Translations under genes and position numbers: made by a program
From: Asaia bogorensis
Lineage (GTDB): Bacteria > Pseudomonadota > Alphaproteobacteria > Acetobacterales > Acetobacteraceae
Reading direction: 5' to 3'
Assembly: GCA_945874515.1 (NCBI GenBank)
Contig: CAMCHA010000011.1
Coordinates: 1-14,891, forward strand
Length of the DNA stretch: 14,891 nucleotides
Shown: positions 1 to 7,082 of the stretch, in pieces
Position numbering within the stretch: the stretch's first letter is position 1
Layout: every line of letters starts with the position of its first letter
Notes under the pieces: model-generated
Seen by the model: the letters and a program-made list of their open reading frames with translations, nothing else
Databases searched by the model: none
Told to the model about the DNA's origin: nothing

Positions 1-122
1 GCAGCGACGCGCGAAAGGCACGGGCGACGACGGAGGGGGCGAGCGCGACTTTGTGGATCCAGCGGTTCCCGGGCTTTGGCCGCCGGCGGCCCAGCAAGTG
101 CTAGGCCGCCGGCGCGCCAGGC
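1..122. other. Left-edge segment with no assignable gene
   Basis: GC-rich sequence between the window edge and the pit stop codon. One plus-strand frame is open from the edge to a TAG at 102-104 (34 codons, ending in residues PSKC). It could be the tail of a convergent gene, but it shows no recognisable motif, and other frames are equally open in such GC-rich DNA. Apart from the hairpin at 81-114, I can support nothing here. Confidence 0.3.
81..114 (-). terminator. Strong hairpin just after pit, possible terminator without U-tract
   Basis: Inverted repeat 8 nt downstream of the pit stop. Arms 81-91 and 104-114 are perfectly complementary over 11 bp (CGCCGGCGGCC against GGCCGCCGGCG). In the pit transcript, a U-G wobble (103/92) and three more pairs (100-102 with 93-95) close it onto a 4-nt loop, giving about 15 bp. 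The wobble pairs only in the minus-strand RNA (it is C/A on the other strand), which fits a role in the pit message. No T-run follows, so it is either a non-canonical terminator or a 3'-end-stabilising stem. Confidence 0.5.
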
Positions 123-1766
123 TCAGAAAATATGGACGAAGACGAAGAACAGAGTCATGGACAGCAGGATGGCGCAGGGCAACGTTAGCACCCAGGCCAT
201 CAACAGGTTGCGGATGGTGGCCAACTGCAGGCCCGACCCGCTCGCCGCCATGGTGCCAGCGACGCCCGAGGACAGCACATGGGTGGTGCTGACCGGCAGG
301 CCGTAATGGTCGGCCGCGAAGATCGTGCCCATCGCCACCATTTCGGCTGAGGCCCCCTGGCCGTAGCTCATGTGGGTCTTGCCGATCTTCTCGCCGACGG
401 TCACGACAATGCGCTTCCAGCCGACCATGGTACCAAGGCCAAGCGCGATCGCCACCACCACCTTCACCCAAGTGGGGATGAAGCGAGTGGCGCTGTCGAG
501 CAGCCCGCGATACTCGGAAACTGCCGTCGCCGCCTCGCCCGAGAAACTCACATGCTTCAACTTACCGAAAAGCCGCAGCGCCTCGTTGGTCAGATACATA
601 TCGTTGCGAACGCTCTGCACCACCTCATCCGGCAGATGGCCAAGGGTATCGAAGCCCTTTACCTGGGCGGAGATCTCACCGGCCAGCTTGCGCAGCGCCG
701 GGATGGTCTCAGGCGAGAGCTCCCTGTCCCGCACATAATCCGTAATCGCGAGCCGCGGGTCGCCGGTGAAGGCCATCGCATTCGGCGCCTTGTCAGCGAG
801 CGCGCGATCAAGCGCCTGGGTCGCCGTGACGAAGGCTGCCGGCGTCGGCGCGTCTGAAGTGCGGTTCAGTGCATAGACCGTCGGCACCGTACCGATCAGG
901 ATCAGCATGATCAGGCCCATGCCCTTCTGCCCGTCATTCGAACCGTGTGCGAATGAGACGCCGGTGCAGGTGAAGATCAACAACGCCCGGATCCACAAAG
1001 GCGGCGGCGTGGTGCCGTGTGGTTCTTGGTAAAGCTCTGGCTTGCGGACCATGAACTTCAGCAGCAAGAACAGGCCCGCCGCGCAGACGAAGCCGACCAA
1101 AGGCGAGAGCAGTAGCGCATAGCCGATCTCGGTCGCCTTCGCCCAGTCAACGCCCGAGGTGCCGTCGTAACCACGGTTCAGCGCATTAGCGATGCCGACG
1201 CCGATGATCGAGCCGATCAGCGTGTGCGAGGAGGATGCCGGCAGGCCGAAATACCAGGTACTGAGGTTCCAGATGATGGCGGCGACCAGCAGCGCGAAGA
1301 CCATGGCAAAGCCGGCACTGCTGCTGACCTGGAGGATGAGTTCCACCGGCAGCAGCGAGATGATGCCGAAGGCCACCACGCCGGTTGAGGTCAGCACACC
1401 AAGGAAGTTGAAGAAACCTGACCAGACCACCGCGATGTTGGGCGGCATTGCGTGGGTATAGATCACCGTCGCAACTGCATTGGCCGTATCGTGGAAGCCA
1501 TTGACGAATTCGAAGCCGAGCGCGATCAGCAACGCGACGCCGAGCAGGATGAAGGGCCCCCAACTGCGCACATGCGCCCCTTGCAGGTCCGAGAGCAGGG
1601 CTGTGAAGGCGTAAAATAACCCGCCGAGCACAACGGTGCCAACAAAGATGGACGTCAAACGTGCCATCCGCCGGTTTTCCGGTGTGTCGAAGCGCGCGTC
1701 GAACTGCGAGCCGCTGGGTGAGGCGGCCCCGGGCCGGGCCCGATCCGCAGTGGTGATGCTATCCAT
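123..1766 (-). CDS. pit: PiT-family inorganic phosphate transporter
   Basis: A 547-residue inner-membrane secondary transporter expected to import phosphate (or metal-phosphate) with protons. Both PiT repeats are visible. The first has GFHDTANA (residues 90-97) and ASSSHTLIGS (about 177-186). The second has GSNDGQKGMG (275-284) and GLPVSTTHV (489-497). Hydrophobic segments flank these, and a soluble insert of about 120 residues (roughly 302-430) separates the halves, as in E. coli PitA-type proteins. The N-terminus carries about 37 polar residues before the first membrane segment. The ATG start is supported by a ribosome site GAAGGGAG (1773-1780) six bases upstream. It lies downstream of the Na/Pi symporter on the same strand, but a 383-bp gap and its own weak Pho box suggest a separate promoter. 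Confident for the family; the cotransported ion is inferred. Confidence 0.95.
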   Translation of the reverse strand: MDSITTADRARPGAASPSGSQFDARFDTPENRRMARLTSIFVGTVVLGGLFYAFTALLSDLQGAHVRSWGPFILLGVALLIALGFEFVNGFHDTANAVATVIYTHAMPPNIAVVWSGFFNFLGVLTSTGVVAFGIISLLPVELILQVSSSAGFAMVFALLVAAIIWNLSTWYFGLPASSSHTLIGSIIGVGIANALNRGYDGTSGVDWAKATEIGYALLLSPLVGFVCAAGLFLLLKFMVRKPELYQEPHGTTPPPLWIRALLIFTCTGVSFAHGSNDGQKGMGLIMLILIGTVPTVYALNRTSDAPTPAAFVTATQALDRALADKAPNAMAFTGDPRLAITDYVRDRELSPETIPALRKLAGEISAQVKGFDTLGHLPDEVVQSVRNDMYLTNEALRLFGKLKHVSFSGEAATAVSEYRGLLDSATRFIPTWVKVVVAIALGLGTMVGWKRIVVTVGEKIGKTHMSYGQGASAEMVAMGTIFAADHYGLPVSTTHVLSSGVAGTMAASGSGLQLATIRNLLMAWVLTLPCAILLSMTLFFVFVHIF

Positions 1767-1829
1767 ATCAAACTCCCTTCAATAAATGTTTTGATAACTC
1801 ATGGCGATGACGCGAGCTAGGCAGGTTTC

Positions 1830-1847
1830 GCGACATTTCCATGAAAG
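1830..1847 (-). promoter_or_regulatory. Weak Pho-box-like element upstream of pit
   Basis: On the minus strand this reads CTTTCATGGAAATGTCGC. Compared with the PhoB consensus of two CTGTCAT half-sites 11 bp apart, the first half matches 6 of 7 and the second only 4 of 7. It lies 63 nt upstream of the pit start in the right orientation. No good -10 is visible; TAGCTC lies about 10 nt downstream but is poor. Its position before a phosphate transporter raises its plausibility. The degenerate second half keeps confidence low. Confidence 0.4.
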
Positions 1848-1866
1848 TAAGCGGCCTTGTCAGAAG

Positions 1867-1901
1867 CGCCCCACCTCATGGGGTGCCAGCGCTACTGGCG
1901 C
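1867..1901 (-). repeat. Compact nested inverted repeats in the pit leader region
   Basis: On the minus strand two 5-bp hairpins with 5-nt loops lie side by side: GCCAG/CTGGC (1899-1895 with 1889-1885) and CCCCA/TGGGG (1883-1879 with 1873-1869). GCGCC and GGCGC flank them, so an enclosing stem is possible. They lie just upstream of the weak Pho box. No T-run follows. Chance is a real possibility in DNA this GC-rich. Confidence 0.3.
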
Positions 1902-2149
1902 GGTGACGCCGCGTGGTATGGCAGCCTTCTGCCAGCCGGAAACCGCGCCGCTGCGGGCCACGGCGCGCATCCTTGGCCCCCTACTTCGCGACGAGCAAGG
2001 GCGGCGTATCGTCCGGCAGCTACGGATGGTGACATCAACGCCCACAGGTTGTACCTCGCCACGAAGGCATTGCCATGGCCGGGCCAGCTTGCCGTGTTCC
2101 GCAGCCGGGCGCTGGCGGCTTTGCCTTCCTGGCGGCCGTCGTTACCGGA

Positions 2150-3871
2150 TCACTCGGCGGGAACCATGTTCCCGGCGAGCGGTGCTTCAGGGCGCTTACC
2201 CTCTGACATGCCAGCCGCACGGATGCCGATCGTACTGCGGTCGACCGAAGCCCGCTCAGTCACGATCCGCTCTACCAGACCCTCGGCGCGCTCTACCGAA
2301 CCAAGCAGCGACAGCAGCGCGCCCTTTTCGCCAGCGGAGATGTCGCGGTTCTGCAAGGCCTGCCAGCGCAAATCTTCGAACTCTGCCCCAACGCTGTGCC
2401 CGGCAGGCAGACGCGGCTGCAGGGCCGGGTCGATCAAGATCCGGGCCAGCGACTGATCAAGTCGTTCCAAACCCTGACCCAAGACTACACGTGCCGCATC
2501 AGAGAACGGCTCGCGCTTTACCCTACGGGCAATCTGGTACAGAGCTTCCGAGAGAGCAGAGGTAAAGTCGACCTCTTCGATCAGCGAGGCGACCAGATCA
2601 AGTTGATCGCGCGACAGTCCGTCTTGGAACAGTTGGGCCTGGAAAGCGCGGATCTCGCGGCTTAGGACGTCGGTGGCTACGTGGTGTTCACCCGGATCCT
2701 TGGGCGCGCCTAGCTTGTTGCGGGCGATGTCAAGGAAGACGGCACCGGCCTGCAAGTGACGCTGTGCTTCTTGCTGCACGCCGGGCAGGGCTGCGTTGAA
2801 GTCACCAACTAGCGATTTATCTAGAAAGCGCGGGATCGAGTAGTCTTCGATATTGTCTGATGCGCTCTGCCCGACGCGGGACAACACCCGCTCGAACAGG
2901 CCGATAAAGGGGAACATGATCAGCAGGTTGAAGATGTTGAATATGATCGAAAAAACACCAACGGCAATCGGCACGCCGGGGAACGTTTCTTGGCCATCGA
3001 CCAGAACCGCCGCACCCGGGTCGATGCCCCAGGCTGCAAGCGCCAACTTCAGAGCCCACATCGCAGGGAAGAATAGTAACAATACTACCGTTACGCCGAT
3101 AATGTTGAAGCCGATATGCGCATAGGCCGCGCGTTTGGCGTTCTTTGAAAGGTTCAGAGATGCCATCCACGAGGTGATCGTCGTGCCAAGGTCGGCACCG
3201 ACAGCAAAGGCAATCGCGGTTTCCCACGATAGGATGCCCGCTGCGCCAAGGCCCATCACGATGCCAATGGTTGCCGAAGACGAGTGGATAAGGGCTGTGA
3301 TCAGCGCCGCCAGCAGCACGCAGGCAATGACGCCGCCAAAGGTGCTTGCGTCAAGTGACTGGATCACCTCCAGCACCTCAGGCATCTTGCGCAGCGGCTT
3401 CAGACCGCTGGTCATCAGGTTCAGGCCGTAAAAGATCAGCGAGAAGCCCATAGCCGCCAGCGAGATGTTGCGGAGCCGGTCGGATTTAGAAAAGCAATAG
3501 AGCGTCGCAAAAATGCCGCCGAACAGCAGACCCAGCGGACCCAACGGCAGGGCGATCAAACCATTGCCCAGCGTGGTGCCGACGTTGGCCCCCATGATGA
3601 CCGAAATCGCGGATCGCAGGCCTAAAACGCCAGCATTGACGAGCCCTACCGTCATCACGGTCATCGCTGTCGACGATTGAATTATCCCGGTGATTAACGT
3701 ACCCGCAAACGCCCCCTTGACGTCCGTGCCGGCCATTTTGGCCAACCATTCCCGCATCTTGTTCACCGACAAGGCCTGAATACCGTTTGCCATGAACTCG
3801 AGACCCAGAAGGAAAATTCCCAGGCCCCCGATTACGAGAACAATGATTTCATTGAACAGATCGACTTCCAC
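2150..3871 (-). CDS. Na+/phosphate cotransporter with C-terminal PhoU-like domain
   Basis: A 573-residue membrane protein of the Na/Pi cotransporter family (NptA/YjbB type), expected to move phosphate across the inner membrane coupled to sodium. The two family repeats are plain: QSSTA (65-69) followed by GANVGTT (94-100), and HSSSA (196-200) followed by GADLGTT (225-231). About eight or nine hydrophobic segments span roughly residues 8-330. Residues about 345-545 are soluble and helical, as expected for the PhoU-like regulatory tail of the long bacterial members. The start is a GTG, chosen because GAGGTG lies four bases upstream (3876-3881) and the reading begins 13 nt after the pstS-like stop, so the two genes are almost certainly one transcript. 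Direction is uncertain: YjbB-type proteins have been linked to phosphate export, although the Pho-box context favours uptake. Confidence 0.92.
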   Translation of the reverse strand: MEVDLFNEIIVLVIGGLGIFLLGLEFMANGIQALSVNKMREWLAKMAGTDVKGAFAGTLITGIIQSSTAMTVMTVGLVNAGVLGLRSAISVIMGANVGTTLGNGLIALPLGPLGLLFGGIFATLYCFSKSDRLRNISLAAMGFSLIFYGLNLMTSGLKPLRKMPEVLEVIQSLDASTFGGVIACVLLAALITALIHSSSATIGIVMGLGAAGILSWETAIAFAVGADLGTTITSWMASLNLSKNAKRAAYAHIGFNIIGVTVVLLLFFPAMWALKLALAAWGIDPGAAVLVDGQETFPGVPIAVGVFSIIFNIFNLLIMFPFIGLFERVLSRVGQSASDNIEDYSIPRFLDKSLVGDFNAALPGVQQEAQRHLQAGAVFLDIARNKLGAPKDPGEHHVATDVLSREIRAFQAQLFQDGLSRDQLDLVASLIEEVDFTSALSEALYQIARRVKREPFSDAARVVLGQGLERLDQSLARILIDPALQPRLPAGHSVGAEFEDLRWQALQNRDISAGEKGALLSLLGSVERAEGLVERIVTERASVDRSTIGIRAAGMSEGKRPEAPLAGNMVPAE

Positions 3872-3884
3872 GTTTCACCTCAGG

Positions 3885-5030
3885 TTAGCGCGTTGCGCTT
3901 TTTCGGGATTGCTGTTTGAAAGAAGTCGCCCAATAGGCTTCGACTTCCGCGGTAACTTTGGTTGGGAGCGCCACGTATCCCAGGGCATCCCCGACGCGTG
4001 CTGCTTCGGCATAGAAATAGCGAAAGAAAGTCACGGCGCGGGCGTTTTGCGCAGTATTCTGATTACGACGCATCACGATGTAGACCGTGGCCGTCATCGG
4101 CCAATCGGCCCCTGTGGCGGCAGCCGTGGCCGAGATACCGCCCTCGGCTGTCCAGACCCCGGCTTCGACAGCAGCACGGATTGTCTGCGGGGTCGGCGCC
4201 ACGATCTTGCCCGCGCCATTGATCAGTTGCACGATGCCCAGACCGGCACGCGTTGCCTGTCCGACCTCGGCATAGCCAATTGCGCCGGATGTCGCCTTGA
4301 CAGCAGCAATCACGCCAAGGTTGCCGTCGGCACCTTTACCCACCGGCCATGTGACTTTTGCGGCCTGCCCAAGCGTCCAGCCCGTGCTGCGGGCCAGAAA
4401 GCCAGTTACGGTCCAGGTGGTGCCCGACCCGTCAGCCCGGTATCGGACCGAAATCGGCAGATTGGGCAACGCGATGTTGGGGTTCAGCAAAGCGATGGCC
4501 GGATCGCTCCAGTCAGCGATCTTGCCGGTAAAGATCGCGGCCAGTGTATCGGCGTCCAGCGTCAGCGCCGCACCGCCAAGGTCCAGATTGGTCACAGCGG
4601 CAGCGGCCCCGTTGATCAACGGAAACTGCACCAGACCGCGATCAGTCAAATTGGCGGCCGAAACCGGAACTTCGGTTGCGGCAAACATCACGCGCGGATC
4701 CCGCAGTCGTTCGAGACCGCCAACCGAGCCTACCGGATCGTAGTCCAGCGCGTTCGCCCCGGCAGTCCAGTCACCGCTGCGGCCTTCATGGCGGGCCATA
4801 TTCACGCGGTCAGCCGCCAGATAGCTTCGATATGAGGTGGAAACCCGTTGCAGGATCGGGTTGACAAAGGTTGAACCGGCACCGGCCAGACGGCCTTCTT
4901 CGTTTGCACCTGCGGTTGCGAAAACCAGAAACCCAAGCCCGAGGAACATCGCCGAAGCCACGGCAATGCGTCGCCTAAGGCCCCAAGGTTTTCGTAGCAC
5001 AGACCTGCCGTCGTCCTGCGAAGTCAACAT
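3885..5030 (-). CDS. pstS: PstS-like periplasmic phosphate-binding protein
   Basis: A 381-residue exported solute-binding protein of the PstS family, expected to bind phosphate in the periplasm. A basic stretch (residues 17-21) precedes a hydrophobic signal segment (about 22-40), with a likely cleavage after A-G-A (40-42). PstS hallmarks follow: GAGSTFVNPIL (50-60), DYDPVGSVGG (96-105), VQFPLINGA (134-142), IFTGKIADW (166-174) and RADGSGTT (198-205). At the position where E. coli PstS has its ligand-contacting Asp (ASDAP), this protein has ATEVP (Glu120). The ATG is preceded by GAGAGGG (5038-5044) at seven bases. A Pho box lies 64 nt upstream. It leads an operon with the Na/Pi symporter. No pstC, pstA or pstB is in view, so its membrane partner is unclear. 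Confidence 0.92.
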   Translation of the reverse strand: MLTSQDDGRSVLRKPWGLRRRIAVASAMFLGLGFLVFATAGANEEGRLAGAGSTFVNPILQRVSTSYRSYLAADRVNMARHEGRSGDWTAGANALDYDPVGSVGGLERLRDPRVMFAATEVPVSAANLTDRGLVQFPLINGAAAAVTNLDLGGAALTLDADTLAAIFTGKIADWSDPAIALLNPNIALPNLPISVRYRADGSGTTWTVTGFLARSTGWTLGQAAKVTWPVGKGADGNLGVIAAVKATSGAIGYAEVGQATRAGLGIVQLINGAGKIVAPTPQTIRAAVEAGVWTAEGGISATAAATGADWPMTATVYIVMRRNQNTAQNARAVTFFRYFYAEAARVGDALGYVALPTKVTAEVEAYWATSFKQQSRKSATR

Positions 5031-5094
5031 TCAGCGACCCTCTCAGCCAATCCACACCCTTTGTTGCGACGCTACCAAGGGAGACGTGCAACAG

Positions 5095-5112
5095 ATGACA
5101 TTTTCGTGACAG
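5095..5112 (-). promoter_or_regulatory. Pho box upstream of pstS-like operon
   Basis: On the minus strand this reads CTGTCACGAAAATGTCAT. It has two 7-bp half-sites in direct orientation separated by four bases: CTGTCAC (6 of 7) and ATGTCAT (6 of 7), against the consensus CTGTCAT. Spacing and orientation are canonical for PhoB binding in place of a -35 element. It lies 64 nt before the ATG of the pstS-like gene. I see no strong -10 hexamer at the usual distance. Inference: the pstS-Na/Pi operon is induced by phosphate starvation through PhoB. Confidence 0.8.
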
Positions 5113-5176
5113 TTAAAATTGATACTAGTAGTCTTGGTAAAGCAAAAATTCATCGGCTGGTCAACGGGTCTGATTT

Positions 5177-5368
5177 TTATTGGACGTTCATGGCCTTAAC
5201 AACGTTGTTCATGGTACGGTCCAGAGCTTCTGTATCGTTGCAGATCTGATGGACGAGATAATGGGCTTTGCGGTCGCGCTACACGGTTTCGCTATCGTTA
5301 AGTTCGGGCGCGTATTTGGTATCCATCCACTGATTCATACCTTGCTTTTCAGGTGAAGCCTCCATCAT
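5177..5368 (-). pseudogene. Decayed small ORF with internal TAG, family unknown
   Basis: On the minus strand a reading frame starts ATG ATG (5368-5363) and runs 64 codons to TAA (5177-5179), interrupted by one in-frame TAG at codon 30 (5279-5281). The residues on both sides look protein-like: MNQWMDTKYAPELN before the TAG and HYLVHQICNDTEALDR after it. The frame is also closed upstream by TAG (5387-5389). No ribosome site precedes the ATG pair. It reads like the C-terminal remnant of a small acidic helical protein, but I do not recognise the family. A chance frame is possible, though the composition is unlike the shadow frames elsewhere in this window. Confidence 0.4.
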
Positions 5369-5479
5369 CTGTTCGTATCCAACAGCCTAGGCCTTGAATC
5401 AGAATCGCGCGCCCGTGGGAATCCCGTTTATGAATTCACTGCCTAAACAAACCGAAAAAGAAGTTTATCCCGCTTGCGC

Positions 5480-5519
5480 AGACGTCACCCGGTTCAGGCT
5501 GCGGGCGAAGACGTCACCC
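5480..5519 (+). repeat. Direct repeat AGACGTCACCC, two copies upstream of fabI
   Basis: AGACGTCACCC occurs at 5480-5490 and again, identical, at 5509-5519. The copies start 29 bp apart, close to three helical turns. Each contains the palindrome GACGTC. They lie 24 bp or more upstream of the possible -35 of fabI, where an activator or repressor would bind. The regulator is unknown. Confidence 0.5.
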
Positions 5520-5542
5520 AAGTTTCACACTTCGGTCATCAC

Positions 5543-5570
5543 TTGGTCGCGCCCATTGGGATATTGATAA
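5543..5570 (+). promoter_or_regulatory. Possible fabI operon promoter
   Basis: TTGGTC (5543-5548) and TGATAA (5565-5570) are separated by 16 bp and lie directly upstream of the fabI ribosome site. Both match the sigma-70 consensus only partly, and overlapping AT-rich choices (TAAGAT at 5568, GATAAT at 5571) exist. The call rests mainly on position. Confidence 0.35.
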
Positions 5571-5592
5571 GATAATTCGTTGAGAGGTTTAC

Positions 5593-6414
5593 ATGGCCGA
5601 TCTCCCTACTGATCCGCTGTCTAAGGTATGGAACCCCGATGATCGCATCGGCGACATGCTCAAGGGAAAGCGCGGGCTGATCGTTGGGGTTGCCAATGAC
5701 AGTTCAATCGCCTTCGGCTGCGCCGCCAAGTTGCGCGCCTTCGGTGCTGAACTCGCGGTAACATGGCTGAATGAAAAGGCGGAGCGTTTTGTCCGCCCGC
5801 TCGCGGAGCAATTGCAATCCTCCATCATGATGCCGCTCGATGTCGAAGAACCGGGTGCGCTTGAGTCGGTTTTCGCGCGCATCGAAAATCAATGGGGCAA
5901 ACTTGACTTCGTGATCCACTCCATCGCCTTCGCGCCGCGTGAGGATCTTCATGGCCGTGTGGTTGATTGCTCGGCAGAAGGTTTTACCCAAGCGATGCGC
6001 GTTTCCGCATGGTCCTTCCTGCGCATGGCCAAGCTTGCGGAACCGCTGATGAAAGATGGCGGCGTATTGATCACCATGAGCTATTACGGCGCCGACAAGG
6101 TGGTCGGGAATTACAACATGATGGGCCCGGTTAAGGCCGCGCTTGAAGCTTCGGTGCGTTATGCCGCCGCTGAACTTGGCCCAAGGCATATTCGTGTCTT
6201 TGCTGTTTCACCCGGTCCTCTCAGGACCCGTGCCGCAAGCGGCATCGCCCATTTCGATGAGTTGGTGGATATGGCGCAATCCCGCGCACCGGCGCAGCGC
6301 CTGGTGGACATCGCGGAAGTTGGGCGCGTCGTTGCCTTTCTTGTCGGAGGCGCTTCATCCGGCATGACGGGCGATACGATCTATGTTGATGGTGGTTTGC
6401 ATATCATGGCCTGA
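5593..6414 (+). CDS. fabI: Enoyl-[acyl-carrier-protein] reductase (NADH), FabI type
   Basis: A 273-residue cytosolic short-chain-dehydrogenase-fold enzyme that reduces trans-2-enoyl-ACP (or a short enoyl-CoA) to the acyl form in fatty-acid elongation. The nucleotide-binding segment [15 protein letters not shown] (28-42) and the loop [14 protein letters not shown] (109-122) are FabI-specific. The catalytic pattern Tyr164, Tyr174 and Lys181 reproduces E. coli Tyr146-Tyr156-Lys163 spacing exactly. The C-terminus has the usual GDTIYVDGG motif. Length is normal for the family (about 260-275). The ATG has GAGAGG (5582-5587) five bases upstream. It is first in a plus-strand operon; the next gene starts 11 nt after its stop. 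Its place beside acyltransferase, AckA and CoA-transferase genes suggests an accessory FabI for short-chain metabolism rather than the housekeeping copy, but that is inference. Confidence 0.93.
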   Translation: MADLPTDPLSKVWNPDDRIGDMLKGKRGLIVGVANDSSIAFGCAAKLRAFGAELAVTWLNEKAERFVRPLAEQLQSSIMMPLDVEEPGALESVFARIENQWGKLDFVIHSIAFAPREDLHGRVVDCSAEGFTQAMRVSAWSFLRMAKLAEPLMKDGGVLITMSYYGADKVVGNYNMMGPVKAALEASVRYAAAELGPRHIRVFAVSPGPLRTRAASGIAHFDELVDMAQSRAPAQRLVDIAEVGRVVAFLVGGASSGMTGDTIYVDGGLHIMA

Positions 6415-6425
6415 AGGGGCAAGCG

Positions 6426-7082
6426 ATGCACAGAAAGGCTATCTCCGCCGCTGAGGCTGCGGCGCTGATTACTGACGGATCAAGCGTGATGTTCGGCGGC
6501 TTCATGGGGGTGGGTACACCGACCCGCATTGTGGATGCGCTGGTCGCGCGTGGCGCCAGGGACCTGACCATCATCGGCAATGACACGGCAAGGCCTGGAG
6601 TTGCGATCGGCAAGCTGATTGATGCCGGCTGTGTCGCGAAATGCATCGTCAGCCATATCGGCACCAACCCCGTCACCCAGAAGAAAATGATCGCGGGCGA
6701 GATCGAGGTGGATTTGGTGCCGCAAGGTACCCTGGCGGAGCGCATTCGCGCTGCTGGGGCAGGGCTCGGCGGTGTTCTCACGCCAACTGGCGTTGGCACC
6801 AGGGTGGATGAAGGCAAGCGGGTGATAGAGATCGAAGGCCAAAGCTTCCTTCTGGAGACGGCCTTGCCTGCTGATGTCGCGATCATCCTGGCGCATGAGG
6901 CCGATTACAATTTCAACCTGACTTACAGGCTGACCGCGACCAATTTCAACCCAGTCATGGCGCTGGCCGCCAAGCTGGTGATTGCCGAAGCTGGCGAGAT
7001 CGTGCCTGTCGGTGTTATACCCCCGGATGCCGTTCGCACACCTGGCATCTTGGTCACACATCTTGTGGAGCGGCCGCGATGA
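6426..7082 (+). CDS. atoD: Acetoacetate/3-oxoacid CoA-transferase, alpha subunit
   Basis: A 218-residue alpha subunit of a two-subunit CoA-transferase that moves CoA between acetyl- or butyryl-CoA and acetoacetate or related short acids. Clear AtoD-type segments are [16 protein letters not shown] (24-39), SHIGTNP (76-82), [11 protein letters not shown] (98-108), [15 protein letters not shown] (111-125) and [13 protein letters not shown] (164-176). Length matches E. coli AtoD (220). GAAGGGG (6413-6419) precedes the ATG by six bases and overlaps the fabI stop, so the genes are co-transcribed. Its stop overlaps the beta-subunit start by ATGA, which suits equal synthesis of the two chains. The substrate could equally be butyrate or succinate/acetoacetate (SCOT); the resemblance is closest to AtoD. 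Confidence 0.9.
   Translation: MHRKAISAAEAAALITDGSSVMFGGFMGVGTPTRIVDALVARGARDLTIIGNDTARPGVAIGKLIDAGCVAKCIVSHIGTNPVTQKKMIAGEIEVDLVPQGTLAERIRAAGAGLGGVLTPTGVGTRVDEGKRVIEIEGQSFLLETALPADVAIILAHEADYNFNLTYRLTATNFNPVMALAAKLVIAEAGEIVPVGVIPPDAVRTPGILVTHLVERPR

Larger units (their letters stand above)
1767..2149. other. 383-bp intergenic region upstream of pit
   Basis: Gap between the stop of the Na/Pi symporter and the start of pit, both on the minus strand. It holds the pit ribosome site (1773-1780), a weak Pho-box-like element (1830-1847) and compact GC-rich inverted repeats (1867-1901, 1955-1979). Short reading frames cross it on both strands, but none has a ribosome site or recognisable protein motif. 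I see no convincing gene and no T-run terminator for the symporter gene. Confidence 0.6.
5031..5592. other. 562-bp divergent intergenic region between pstS and fabI
   Basis: This region separates the minus-strand phosphate operon from the plus-strand fabI operon and is visibly less GC-rich than the genes around it. From left to right it contains the pstS ribosome site (5038-5044), the pstS Pho box (5095-5112), a decayed minus-strand ORF (5177-5368), a tandem 11-bp repeat (5480-5490 and 5509-5519), a possible fabI promoter and the fabI ribosome site (5582-5587). The stretch 5390-5479 shows nothing I can assign. Confidence 0.7.

Noticed and set aside
1..104. Plus-strand frame open from the edge to TAG at 102-104 as the tail of a convergent gene
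   Set aside because: Only 34 codons, no recognisable motif, and other frames are open too; it cannot be told from chance.
1955..1979. GGGCCA/TGGCCC inverted repeat as the Na/Pi symporter terminator
   Set aside because: Six-bp arms, 13-nt loop, no T-run, and about 170 bp past the stop codon; expected by chance in this composition.
1801..2565. Plus-strand 254-codon open frame
   Set aside because: More than half is antisense to the Na/Pi symporter gene; the protein is Arg/Pro/Ala-rich with no motif and no ribosome site. It is a shadow of GC-rich coding sequence.
5430..5567. 45-residue plus-strand ORF in front of fabI
   Set aside because: No ribosome site, low-complexity basic residues, and it spans the twin repeat and putative promoter; more likely non-coding.
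5564..5577. FNR/FixK-like site near the fabI -10 (TTGAT at 5564)
   Set aside because: Only the left half-site is present; the expected ATCAA four bases later is absent.
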